From NCBI RefSeq assembly GCF_029846255.1, contig NZ_JARVWQ010000001.1, positions 1,116,001-1,180,000 of the forward strand: a stretch of 64,000 nucleotides of DNA. The letters are read 5' to 3'. Below, one piece after another: positions 1 through 7,782 of the stretch. Made by a program: the position numbers and the translations under genes. This stretch comes from Amnibacterium sp. CER49 (GTDB taxonomy: Bacteria > Actinomycetota > Actinomycetes > Actinomycetales > Microbacteriaceae). The notes below the pieces were generated by a model. That model saw nothing but the letters and a program-made list of their open reading frames with translations. It did not search any database and had not been told where the DNA came from. Each line of letters opens with the position of its first letter. The stretch's first letter is position 1.

Positions 1-767
1 ATCGCCCGCTCCGTGGTGATCTCGATCGAGACCGGCGCGTTCACCACGTGCGAGAGGGTCGCGAACACGGTGCTCGTGGCGCCGCCGCGGTGGCGCAGCA
101 CGAGGTCGGCGGTGTCCTCGACCTCGATCACGTCGCCGAGCAGCCGTGTCGCGGCGCCCCCGACCACGCGGTCGACGTCGCCGAGCAGCCACTGCAGCAG
201 GTCGATCGTGTGGATGGCCTGGTTCATGAGGAGGCCGCCCCCGGCCGTCGCCCAGCGCCCGCGCCACGGGCGGTCCCGGTAGTAGTCGGCGTCCCGGTGC
301 CAGAACACCGTCGCCGAGGCGCCGAGCACGGCGCCGAGCGCACCGCCCCTGAGCAGCTCGTGGACTGCCTGCACCGGCGCGTTGTAGCGGTTCTGGAAGC
401 AGACGGCGACGCGGGTGGCAGCGCGGTCGGCGGCGTCCAGAAGGCGCGTCGCGGCAGCTCGGTCGTGCGCGACCGGCTTCTCCAGCACGACGTGCGCGCC
501 GGCGTCCAGGGCGGCGATGGCGAGGTCGGCGTGGGTGACGTGGGGGGTGCAGACGTGCACGACGTCGGGACGGACGGCCGCGAGGAGGTCGCGGTGGTCG
601 GCGTAGCCGGGCACCTGCCAGGACGTCTCCGCGGCGGACCGGCGGCCCTCGTCCGGATCGCAGACGGCGACGAGCTCGGCGTCCGGCATGGCGGCGATGG
701 CAGCGAGGTGGACCGCGGAGATGTCCCCGCAGCCGAGCACGGCCACGCGACGGAGGGCCGCGCTCAT
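1..767 (-). CDS. Gfo/Idh/MocA family oxidoreductase (partial, 3' end outside window)
   Basis: NAD(P)-dependent sugar or cyclitol dehydrogenase of the Gfo/Idh/MocA family. 255 codons are visible and the C-terminus runs off the window. The N-terminal Rossmann motif reads VAVLGCGDISAVH (about residues 8-20). The cofactor/catalytic EKPV motif is at 96-99, and QAIHTIDLLQW (183-193) carries the conserved histidine helix. The ATG overlaps the stop of the upstream isomerase gene (ATGA), so it is the last visible gene of the uxaC-led operon. Such enzymes often work beside TIM-barrel isomerases in uronate, inositol or keto-sugar catabolism. The substrate cannot be read from the sequence. Confidence 0.9.
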   Translation of the reverse strand, partial: MSAALRRVAVLGCGDISAVHLAAIAAMPDAELVAVCDPDEGRRSAAETSWQVPGYADHRDLLAAVRPDVVHVCTPHVTHADLAIAALDAGAHVVLEKPVAHDRAAATRLLDAADRAATRVAVCFQNRYNAPVQAVHELLRGGALGAVLGASATVFWHRDADYYRDRPWRGRWATAGGGLLMNQAIHTIDLLQWLLGDVDRVVGGAATRLLGDVIEVEDTADLVLRHRGGATSTVFATLSHVVNAPVSIEITTERA

Positions 768-1612
768 CGCGCCACCACGCCGAGCTCGGCGAGCAGGCCG
801 GAGAAGGCGCGGGCCGCGGTGCCGAAGGCGGCGGGGCCCGAGAAGCCGCCGAGCTCGGAGGTCTCGTCGAGATGGGGCTCGAGCGAGGCGAACCCGGCGT
901 AGCCGTCGTCGCGGAGCGCGGTGAGCGTCTCGCGCAGCTCGCCGTCGCCCTCGCCGACCGGCACGACGACGCCGGTGGCGGCGACCGCGTCCTTCACCTG
1001 CAGGTACTCGAGGAACGGTTTGAGCGCCGCGTAGCCCTCGGTGAACGGCCGCACGCCGACCTGGACGAAGTTCGCGTTGTCCCAGGCGAGGCGCAGCGCC
1101 GAGGAGCCGACGGATTCGACGATGTCGAGCACCCGGCGCGGCACGTCGCCGTAGATCCCCTTCTCGTTCTCGTGGAGCAGCACGATCCCCTCCCGCTCGG
1201 CCTCGTCGGCGAGCAGCCGCATCCGGGTCAGCACCGCGTCGCGCACGTCGTCCGCCTGGGTACCGGCGCCGGGATAGAACGAGAAGATCCGGATGAAGGG
1301 CGTGTCGAGGGCTCGCGCGACGCGGATCACCCGCCGCAGGCGGTGCACCTCGAGCTCCGGGGCGAGCGACACCTCGACCTTGCCGATGGGCGACGCGACG
1401 GCCGAGACCGACATGCCGCGCTCGAGCAGCAGCACCCGGAGGCGCTCGACCTGCTCGTCGTCCAGGTCGACCACGTTCACGCCCCAGGCGCTGCGCACCT
1501 CGATGTGCCGTGCGCCGAGGGCCTGCAGCACCGCGATCTGGATCCGCGGATCGGGATCGATCTCGTCGCCGAACCCGGAGAGGGTCCAGGCGTGGGCCGG
1601 CGTGTCGCTCAT
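764..1612 (-). CDS. Sugar phosphate isomerase/epimerase (AP endonuclease 2-type TIM barrel)
   Basis: 282-residue xylose-isomerase-like TIM barrel. Typical family pieces are HIEVRSAWGV near the start, RIFSFYPGAG at the third strand, the metal-site glutamate strand LLHENEKGIYGD, LAWDNANFVQVG, EYLQVKDAV and the final SLEPH strand. These match the divalent-metal site of the family. The gene starts at an ATG 10 bases after the stop of a second isomerase of the same fold and overlaps the Gfo/Idh gene downstream by ATGA, so all are cotranscribed. The likely role is aldose-ketose isomerisation or epimerisation within hexuronate or related sugar catabolism; the exact reaction is unknown. Confidence 0.85.
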   Translation of the reverse strand: MSDTPAHAWTLSGFGDEIDPDPRIQIAVLQALGARHIEVRSAWGVNVVDLDDEQVERLRVLLLERGMSVSAVASPIGKVEVSLAPELEVHRLRRVIRVARALDTPFIRIFSFYPGAGTQADDVRDAVLTRMRLLADEAEREGIVLLHENEKGIYGDVPRRVLDIVESVGSSALRLAWDNANFVQVGVRPFTEGYAALKPFLEYLQVKDAVAATGVVVPVGEGDGELRETLTALRDDGYAGFASLEPHLDETSELGGFSGPAAFGTAARAFSGLLAELGVVAR

Positions 1613-1622
1613 CGTCGCTCCT

Positions 1623-2477
1623 TCAGAACAGGGAACCGAAGCCGAGGGCCTCGAGGTTGTGGTGGGAGGTCGTCAGGCACTCGTACGGGGTGCGGCCGTA
1701 GCGCTCGTCCTGCTCGACGAGCAGGTACTCGGCGCCGATCTCGAGGCTGGTGGGCACGATCGCCGCGAAATCGAGGTTCCCCTCCCCCACCTCCCCGAAC
1801 TGGACGACGCCGGCGAAGGCGGCCTGGAACGCGGCGGTGTCGCCGGCGGCGAGCGCCGCGGCCGCCTCCGGCGGCAGGGCACCGATCCGGTAGTCCTTCA
1901 GGTGGACCATCGCCACGCGCTCCCCGTACCTCCGGAGCGTGGCGACGGGGTCGAGACCCCCTCGCTGCACCCAGTGCACGTCGATCTCGAGGCCGACGTC
2001 CGGTGCCCGGTCGACGATGACGTCGAGCAGGTGGCGGCCCTCGTGCTTCGCGAACTCGACGTGGTGGTTGTGGTGGCAGAGCCGGATCCCGTGCTCGGCG
2101 AGCCGCACGGCCGCCGCGTTGCTGCGATCGCAGAAGTCGAGGAGGGCCGGCAACGAGGCCATCGCCTCGAGCGGCGGCATGCCGATGCGGATCATCGAGC
2201 TGCCGAGTCGTTCCGCATCGCGGACGATCTTGTCCAGATCGTCGGTGAGCGATTCGCCGCCCGGTCGCGCCGTCAACGACGCGGACAGGGCGGCGACCTC
2301 CACGCCGAGCTCGTCGCGGGCGCGGGCGAGCTCGTCGACGTTCGCCGGCGTCATCGGGATCTGGGAGACCTCCACGGCCCGGTAGCCGATCGCGCGGACG
2401 CGCCGGAGCGTCTCGAACGGCCCGTGCTCGGCGAACTCGTCCTTCAGCATCATCGCCTGGACACCGATCCGGGTCAT
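1623..2477 (-). CDS. Sugar phosphate isomerase/epimerase (TIM barrel, second copy)
   Basis: 284 residues. The frame is open further upstream, but the family N-terminus MTRIGVQAMMLKDEFAEHG sets the ATG at 2477. Metal-site strands are recognisable: LCHHNHHVEF, GLEIDVHWVQRGG, MVHLKDYRIG and the C-terminal EYLLVEQD. It shares only the fold with the neighbour at 764-1612 and is not a recent duplicate. It lies 79 bases downstream of the mannitol-dehydrogenase-family gene in the same operon. Function is inferred from fold and context: sugar or sugar-acid isomerisation. Confidence 0.85.
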   Translation of the reverse strand: MTRIGVQAMMLKDEFAEHGPFETLRRVRAIGYRAVEVSQIPMTPANVDELARARDELGVEVAALSASLTARPGGESLTDDLDKIVRDAERLGSSMIRIGMPPLEAMASLPALLDFCDRSNAAAVRLAEHGIRLCHHNHHVEFAKHEGRHLLDVIVDRAPDVGLEIDVHWVQRGGLDPVATLRRYGERVAMVHLKDYRIGALPPEAAAALAAGDTAAFQAAFAGVVQFGEVGEGNLDFAAIVPTSLEIGAEYLLVEQDERYGRTPYECLTTSHHNLEALGFGSLF

Positions 2478-2556
2478 GCGGCTCCTTCGCTCGGGAGGCA
2501 CCGGGGTGCCGCGCCGACGGGAGCGGGGCGGCAGGGGCGCGGTCGGCGGGGCGGTC

Positions 2557-3885
2557 TCACGAGCGCCGGAGCCCCGCGACCTCCGCCACGAAGCCCGCGT
2601 CGCGCGCGAGCGCCGGCGAGACGTCGGCGAGCACGGACTCGGGCGCCCCCGCCGGAGGGCGGTCGGCCGCGTCGAGCAGAGCGGCGACGACGAACGCGCA
2701 GGCGGATGCGGGACGCCCCGCCGCGAGCTCGGCTTCGGCGACCGGCGCGACCCGGAGCCGGACCTTGCGCTCGCTGTCCTCGGCGATCTGGGCGAGCCGG
2801 TGCTCGATGCGGGGGTTGTCGAACCGCTCGAGCAGGCTGCGGCGGTAGCGCTCGACATCGAGCGACGCGGGGAGGTGGCGCGCGGCCTCGTCCCAGAAGC
2901 GCTCGACCGCGGACCGGAGGACGGGATCGCGGACGGCGCTCGCCACCGTCGCATGTCCCCTCGGCGGACCGGCGAGCGCCAGCAGGGTGTGCGCGCCGTT
3001 CAGGAGCCAGAGCTTGCGGCGCTCCCACGGCTCGATGTCGTCGACGAAGCGCGCGCCCGCGTCCTCCCATGCGGGGCGTCCGGCGGGGAACGCCCCGCTC
3101 AGCACCCAGTCCGAGAACGGTTCGGTGATGACGGGGGCGGCGTCCCGCCACCGGGCGTGGGCGTTGAAGGCGGCCACGTCGGCGTCCGTCGTCCGCGGCG
3201 TGATGCGGTCCACCGACGTGCTCACGTACGCGACCGCCTCGGCCACGTACGCGGCGAGCACGTCGTCCACCGCGCGGCCCGCGCCGAGCACACCCCGGCG
3301 GGCGAGGTCCCCGTTCGCGGGGATGTTGTCGCACGGCACGACGGCGAGGGGTCCCGCTCCTGCCCTCCGGCGGCCCTCGAGCCCGGCGAGCAGGCGACCG
3401 ATCGTCGTGGTCGGCGCGAGCACGCCGAGCGGGGCGCCCGCGCGGATGGCCGCGCGCAGCGCCGCCACGTCCGCGGCGAGCCCGTCGTCGTCGAGGTCCG
3501 GGTCGCCGTCGGGACGCGATCGGTACCCCGCCTCCGTCACGGTGAGCGTCACGACCGCGACCCTGGGCCGGCTCAGCAGGTCGACCAGCCGCGCGGTGTC
3601 CGCGCCGTCGGCCGCTTCGACGAGACTGCCGACCACCTCGTCGCGGTCCCGCTCCGGCCCCCGCTCGATGAGCGTGTAGAGGCCGTCCTGCTCGGCCAGC
3701 ACCGCGGCCGCGTGCGGGCGGCGCCCGGTGAAGGCCGCGATGCCCCAGTCCGCGGCGTCGTGCGCGTGGGTGGTGTACCAGGCCTGGTGCGCCCGGTGGA
3801 AGGCGCCGAGCCCGAGATGCACGATCCGGACCGGGGCGGCGGGGAGCGGCACCACGGTGCGGGAGAGCCGAGGCGACCCGTTCAT
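2557..3885 (-). CDS. Mannitol dehydrogenase family protein, probable D-fructuronate or D-tagaturonate reductase (UxuB/UxaB-like)
   Basis: Polyol-specific long-chain dehydrogenase, 442 residues, somewhat shorter than the usual 460-490. The N-terminal Rossmann strand IVHLGLGAFHRAH (21-33) has the GxGxFHRAH signature. CDNIPANGD (185-193) matches the family CDN-N-G motif. The catalytic K-x4-N-x2-H signature is seen as KLWLLNGAH (K291, N296, H299). The ATG overlaps the uxaC stop (ATGA). With uxaC directly upstream, reduction of fructuronate (or tagaturonate) to the aldonate is the natural reading; mannitol oxidation is less likely here. Confidence 0.87.
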   Translation of the reverse strand: MNGSPRLSRTVVPLPAAPVRIVHLGLGAFHRAHQAWYTTHAHDAADWGIAAFTGRRPHAAAVLAEQDGLYTLIERGPERDRDEVVGSLVEAADGADTARLVDLLSRPRVAVVTLTVTEAGYRSRPDGDPDLDDDGLAADVAALRAAIRAGAPLGVLAPTTTIGRLLAGLEGRRRAGAGPLAVVPCDNIPANGDLARRGVLGAGRAVDDVLAAYVAEAVAYVSTSVDRITPRTTDADVAAFNAHARWRDAAPVITEPFSDWVLSGAFPAGRPAWEDAGARFVDDIEPWERRKLWLLNGAHTLLALAGPPRGHATVASAVRDPVLRSAVERFWDEAARHLPASLDVERYRRSLLERFDNPRIEHRLAQIAEDSERKVRLRVAPVAEAELAAGRPASACAFVVAALLDAADRPPAGAPESVLADVSPALARDAGFVAEVAGLRRS

Positions 3886-5282
3886 CGTGGGCCGCCGAGC
3901 TTGAACGTGCGCCGCGGGACGTCGTCGACGAGCGCCCGGGCGATCCGCTCCGCGGTGGGGAGGTCGATGCGTCCCTCGCGCACGGAGCGGGCGAGGAACC
4001 CGCTGTCGGCCCGCCGGGCGGCGTCGTGCCGGGCGGGGATCGACAGGAACGCGCGGGTGTCGTCGATGAAGCCGGAGGTGCGGAAGAACCCCGCCGTCTC
4101 GGTGATCGCGGACCGCCACCGCTGGATCGCGTCGGGCGCGTCGAGGAACCACCACGGTGCACCGATGAAGACGCTCGGGTAGAAGCCGGCGAGCGGCGCG
4201 AGCTCCCGGGAGTACACCGTCTCATCGACGGCGAACAGGACGAGGTGGAAGCCGGGCTCGAGCCCGTAGCGCTCGAGCAGGGGGCGCAGGCCCCGCGTGT
4301 ACTCGGTGGCGACCGGGATGTCGTGGCCCGTGTCGGGCCCGTAGGCGGCGAGCGTCGCCGAGCTGTGGTTGCGGAGCACGCCCGCGTGCAGCGTCATCAC
4401 GAGCCCGTCCTCGACGGACATCCGTGCCATCTGGAGCAGCATGTGGCCGCGGAACGCCCGCCGGTCGGCGGGCCCGGCATCGCCCGCACGGACGCGATCG
4501 AACAGCGCCGACGCCTCGGCCGAGTCGAGGTCGAGCGTCCACGGCTCCGCGACGCCGATGTCGAGGGAGACCGCGCCGTGTGCCAGGAAGTGCTCGCGCC
4601 GCTGCTGGAGGGCGCGCAGGTAGCCGTCGAAGCGCTCCCGCTCGCCGGTCTCGCCGAGGAGTCGGTCCACCGCGTCCGGGAAGCCGATCGCGTCCGGGTC
4701 GAGGTAACGGTCCGGACGGAAGGTCGGCAGCACCCGGCCGCGGAACGCCGGGTCGGCTCGAAGCGCGGCGTGGGCGGCGAGGTCGTCGAGCGGGTCGTCG
4801 GTGGTCGCGAGCACCTCGATGCGGAAGCGGTCGAACAGGGCCCGCGGGCGGAACGCCGGCTCCGCGAGCCGGGCGGCGATCTCGTCGTGGATCCGGTCGG
4901 CGGACGCGGCGTCGACCGTCTCCTCGATGCCGAACACCGTCGCCAGCTCGTCGCGGATCCAGTAGGCGGACGCGGTGCCGGCGAACGAGTCCGCGTGCTC
5001 CGCGAAGATGCGCCAGACCTCGCGCGGGTCCGCCCCGCTGCCGACGCCGAGGGCGGGGAGACCCACACCATGGGCGTGCAGCAGGCGGGTGACGTAGTGG
5101 TCGCGCGTGATGAACAGCTCGGCCGGGTCCCCGAACGGGCGGTCCTCGAGCAGCAGCCCGGCCGGGACGTGCCCGTGCGGCGACAGGATGGGCGCCTCGG
5201 CCACGGCCGCGTAGAGCTCACGTGCCACCGCTCTGGTGCCGGGGTCGGCCGGGAGGAGCCGGTCCGGGTCGAGCGTCGTCAC
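3882..5282 (-). CDS. uxaC: Uronate isomerase (glucuronate/galacturonate isomerase)
   Basis: Amidohydrolase-fold uronate isomerase, first committed step of hexuronate catabolism (glucuronate to fructuronate, galacturonate to tagaturonate). With the GTG at 5282 the protein has 466 residues, the normal length. The N-terminus TTLDPDRLLPADPGTRAVAR aligns to the family start, and PILSPHGHVP (H36, H38) is the metal-binding HxH. The frame stays open to another GTG at 5318, but the added residues are arginine-rich and unlike the family. A 19-codon reading frame (5338-5279) with a good ribosome site ends by overlapping this GTG, which suggests coupled translation. It heads the operon with the dehydrogenase and isomerases. 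Confidence 0.92.
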   Translation of the reverse strand: MTTLDPDRLLPADPGTRAVARELYAAVAEAPILSPHGHVPAGLLLEDRPFGDPAELFITRDHYVTRLLHAHGVGLPALGVGSGADPREVWRIFAEHADSFAGTASAYWIRDELATVFGIEETVDAASADRIHDEIAARLAEPAFRPRALFDRFRIEVLATTDDPLDDLAAHAALRADPAFRGRVLPTFRPDRYLDPDAIGFPDAVDRLLGETGERERFDGYLRALQQRREHFLAHGAVSLDIGVAEPWTLDLDSAEASALFDRVRAGDAGPADRRAFRGHMLLQMARMSVEDGLVMTLHAGVLRNHSSATLAAYGPDTGHDIPVATEYTRGLRPLLERYGLEPGFHLVLFAVDETVYSRELAPLAGFYPSVFIGAPWWFLDAPDAIQRWRSAITETAGFFRTSGFIDDTRAFLSIPARHDAARRADSGFLARSVREGRIDLPTAERIARALVDDVPRRTFKLGGPR

Positions 5283-5338
5283 GGGCTCGGCGCCTCGGCG
5301 CCGCCGCGGGGAACGCACTCGTCAGGAGCTCGGGTCAT
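5279..5338 (-). CDS. Possible 19-codon leader peptide of uxaC
   Basis: ATG at 5338 is preceded by AAGGGGGACC, a better ribosome site than anything before the uxaC GTG. The frame runs 19 codons and its TGA overlaps the uxaC start as GTGA. This is the geometry of translational coupling. There is no homology argument; it could also be chance in GC-rich DNA. Confidence 0.35.
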   Translation of the reverse strand: MTRAPDECVPRGGAEAPSP

Positions 5339-5487
5339 GGTCCCCCTTGCGTGCGGTTCGAGGAGCCTCCATGCTCGCAGACCGCCGGGACCGCCACCCC
5401 GGATCGCGCAGGCGGTGCGCACGCCCCGCCGAGCCGTCCGCACCTGAGCGCGTCGATGCCCTCAGCGACGCGGCACCCGACGATCCG

Positions 5488-5634
5488 TCAGCCTCGCTGG
5501 CGCGCTCCGCACTGGGAGCAGTGCCATGACCGCCGACCGATGTGGTCGATGCGGCGCTGCATCAGACCGCGGCACCGCTTGCAGTCGCGCCGGCTGTAGG
5601 AGTCGGTATCGAAGACCGCAGCCTCAGAGGTCAT
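5488..5634 (-). CDS. Small zinc-ribbon protein (48 aa)
   Basis: A short frame with two CxxC pairs: RDCKRCRGLMQRR and SWHCSQCGARQR, 17 residues apart, with a basic spacer ending GRRSWHC. This resembles the C-terminal zinc finger of Fpg/Nei glycosylases, here without the rest of the enzyme. Start ATG 5634 has only a weak AGCAGG upstream. A 7+7 bp inverted repeat (CGAGGTT/AACCTCG, 5650-5666) sits 15 bases upstream and could be an operator. The Cys pattern argues for a real gene, but a decayed glycosylase tail or chance cannot be excluded. The rest of 5339-5861 shows no other gene. Confidence 0.45.
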   Translation of the reverse strand: MTSEAAVFDTDSYSRRDCKRCRGLMQRRIDHIGRRSWHCSQCGARQRG

Positions 5635-5861
5635 GTCGACCTGCTCACTCGAGGTTTGCAACCTCGATATCAGACCCCGGAACGGCTCACGGAGCGTCGC
5701 TGATCGCGAATCGTCGTCGAGGCCGACTGTCGAGCCGGGGTTGCCGCGAACGTAGCGCCGCGCGGACGTCCGCAGGGCCGATCAGCCGGAATGCGCAGAG
5801 CGCCTGCGCCTGCGGTTCGCTCTCCGGCCAAGGACGCGATGTCGCGCGACGGCGCTCGAGG

Positions 5862-6176
5862 TCAGCCGCCGGCGTCGACGTCGCCGGGGAGAGCATCGGT
5901 GGTGATGTCGAACTGGGCCATCTGCGCCACCATGTAGGCCACCGCGTCGGCGTTGTCGGGTTCCGGCAGCACGGAGTGCGTCGACTCCAGGGTCAGCGCG
6001 GTGCCCGAGTTCAGCACGAAGGTCGCGACGACCTCGTCGCCGTCGACGCCGATCGCCCTCAGCTGCACGGTGTCCCCGGATCCCAGGCGGGCGACGTGCG
6101 CGGCGTACTCCGCGAGCGTGTCGGCCGCCCCGTCGCCGACGAGCAGCGACTTCTCGACCGCGGTGACGTGCTTCAC
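5862..6176 (-). CDS. Conserved small protein, paralogue of 32664-32978
   Basis: 104 residues from a GTG that overlaps the preceding stop (GTGA). I do not know a function. It shares EKSLLVGDGAADTLAEYAA, GSGDTVQLRAIGVDGDE and FVLNSGTALTLE blocks with the equally long protein at 32664-32978 (RSFLVGNGVAALVLEYAA, GSDIVRLAALDEDQE, LLLNAGTQLLAE), plus a PEPDN motif in both. No signal peptide, membrane segment or catalytic motif is visible. It is predicted to be a soluble, mainly alpha/beta acidic protein. Overlap with the 6173-6526 gene suggests joint expression. Confidence 0.75.
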   Translation of the reverse strand: MKHVTAVEKSLLVGDGAADTLAEYAAHVARLGSGDTVQLRAIGVDGDEVVATFVLNSGTALTLESTHSVLPEPDNADAVAYMVAQMAQFDITTDALPGDVDAGG

Positions 6177-6526
6177 CGCGTGCTCCAGGCGGGATGGGTC
6201 CGCACCGTCCGGACCCCGGGGAGCAGGACGGTGTGCCCGTCCTCGCCGGTCACGATGAGGCCGGTCGATCCGGCGGCGGAGGCGGCGAGCCGCTGGAGCC
6301 ACTCCTCGTTGACGCTCGGCACCCGGGATCCCGTGAACCGGAAGTAGACGGGGCTGCCCGGCGTGAGCCAGAGCGATCCGCGGCCCTCGTCCGCGTCGGC
6401 GGCGGAGAGCCACGTCATCAGGAAGCTCTCGCCCCGGCGGAACTTCTGCACCACGACGATCTGCAGGTGCGTCAGCAGCCTGTCCTCGATGTCCAGCGCC
6501 GCGCCGTCGTACAGCAGGGTACCCAT
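6173..6526 (-). CDS. Small conserved protein, MGTLLYDG family (DUF7882-like)
   Basis: 117 residues. The start is fixed by the characteristic N-terminus MGTLLYDGAALDIEDRLLTH. Further blocks are LQIVVVQKFRRGESFLMTW, SLWLTPGSPVYFRF and GSTGLIV. The same blocks occur in the neighbour at 6703-7035, so they are tandem paralogues. I believe this is the DUF7882 family common in Microbacteriaceae, whose members are sometimes mislabelled as DNA ligase; no ligase motif (KxDG) is present. Function unknown. The stop overlaps the next gene's GTG. Confidence 0.8.
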   Translation of the reverse strand: MGTLLYDGAALDIEDRLLTHLQIVVVQKFRRGESFLMTWLSAADADEGRGSLWLTPGSPVYFRFTGSRVPSVNEEWLQRLAASAAGSTGLIVTGEDGHTVLLPGVRTVRTHPAWSTR

Positions 6527-6702
6527 CACGCCCCCAGCTGAACAGGCCGTGTTTCCGGCCTCTCGAGTCGAGAGGTGCTCGCTGCGAGCGAGGGGGCCGA
6601 TGGCCGTTCTCCTGGGCCGATGATCCGCCCTCCGCACCTCCTTGTCGAGTGGCCGTTCAGGTTGCGGGGGTGATTGCCAGCACCGCGAGGCGCCTGCTCC
6701 GC

Positions 6703-7035
6703 TCAGGGGGTGTGGATGGTGGAGTGGATCGGCCGCACCGGCCTGCCCTGCACGTCCTCGACCATCAGCCCGGTGCGGCTCGCCGCCCCGGCGTTCAGTC
6801 GCGCGATCCACGCGCGGTCGATCTCGGGCAGGTGTGCGTCCGCGAACTCGAAGCGCACCGGAAGCGCGGCGTCGATCCAGATGGCGGTGCGGCCGTCACC
6901 GTCGGCGAGCGCATCGAGCCAGCCGACGAGCACGCTCTCCCCCCGCCGGATGCGCCCGACGATGACGACCTGCAGGTGCGCCAGCGTGCGGTCGTCGAAC
7001 TCGATCCGCGCCCCGTCGTACAGCAACGCGCCCAT
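6703..7035 (-). CDS. Small conserved protein, MGALLYDG family (DUF7882-like), tandem paralogue
   Basis: 110 residues. ATG at 7035 has GGAG eight bases upstream. MGALLYDGARIEFDDRTLAH, LQVVIVGRIRRGESVLVGW, IWIDAALPVRFEF and RTGLMV align with the protein at 6173-6526. It lies 176 bases upstream of that paralogue on the same strand. No known catalytic motif or membrane segment. Function unknown; family identification is from pattern memory only. Confidence 0.8.
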   Translation of the reverse strand: MGALLYDGARIEFDDRTLAHLQVVIVGRIRRGESVLVGWLDALADGDGRTAIWIDAALPVRFEFADAHLPEIDRAWIARLNAGAASRTGLMVEDVQGRPVRPIHSTIHTP

Positions 7036-7167
7036 GCGGCGACTCCGTCCAGCAGCGAGCGCCCGGGCGCGGCCGGCCCCGGCGCGATCACGCACACGAT
7101 GACGGGTCGGAGGGGTGCCCGCAACCTCGGCGCCTCGACGCCGCACCGCCGGCCGTACGCTCCCGGC

Positions 7168-7626
7168 ATGGCACGCAGGGCCTTCCCGCTGGACGTCGGC
7201 ACCGAGGCGTTCGCCCCGTTCCTCGGCGAGTGGCTGACGGCGGGTTCCCACGGCATGCTCCCCGGCGTCGCGCTGCACGGGCGGGCGTCGATCGACCGCC
7301 TCGAGCCGGCCGGGTTCCTGCGCATGCGCTCGAGCATCGCGGAGGACGTCGGCATCCCGGAGGGCGTCGCCGTGCTCGGCACCGACGGCGACTCGGGACG
7401 CGCCGTGCTGCTCCACCACGACCAGCGCGGCGTCACGCGGATCTACGAGGCCGCCGTGGACGGGCGGGTGCTGCGGTGGTGGCGCGACGCCCCGGGCTTC
7501 GCCCAGCGGTACACCCTCACCGCCGCCCCGGACGGCCGGACGATGACGGGTGCCGGCGAGCTCTGCCGAGACGGCTCGACCTGGGAGCGGGATCTCGACC
7601 TCGTCTACACGCGTCTCGAGGTCTAG
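7168..7626 (+). CDS. Hypothetical protein (152 aa), possible beta-barrel ligand-binding fold
   Basis: Starts ATG 7168. Recognisable features are FLGEWLTAGSHGMLPG near the N-terminus, alternating strands such as RGVTRIYEAAVDG, and the WWRDAPGFAQRYT block. The strand-rich layout and the early conserved tryptophan resemble small lipocalin/nitrobindin-like or DUF1579-like proteins, but this is a structural impression only. No signal peptide. It diverges from the DUF7882-like genes across 132 bases. Confidence 0.7.
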   Translation: MARRAFPLDVGTEAFAPFLGEWLTAGSHGMLPGVALHGRASIDRLEPAGFLRMRSSIAEDVGIPEGVAVLGTDGDSGRAVLLHHDQRGVTRIYEAAVDGRVLRWWRDAPGFAQRYTLTAAPDGRTMTGAGELCRDGSTWERDLDLVYTRLEV

Positions 7627-7782
7627 GAAGCGCGCAGCCGCGCTGCGCGGATCGAGGCCGAGCACGAGCGGCGCAGCGGCTGCTCGTTAGGGTCGGAGGG
7701 CCATGGAGGTCCTGCTGCCCGCCGCCGCCGCTGGGCGGGACCGCTGAGCGAGCCGCGGACCCGGTCGGAGGTCCTGCTCGTC

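Noticed and set aside
5318-5318. GTG 5318 as uxaC start
   Set aside because: Adds a basic stretch not found in uronate isomerases; GTG 5282 aligns with the family.
6173-7035. ATP-dependent DNA ligase annotation for MG-LLYDG proteins
   Set aside because: About 110 residues, no KxDG or other ligase motif.
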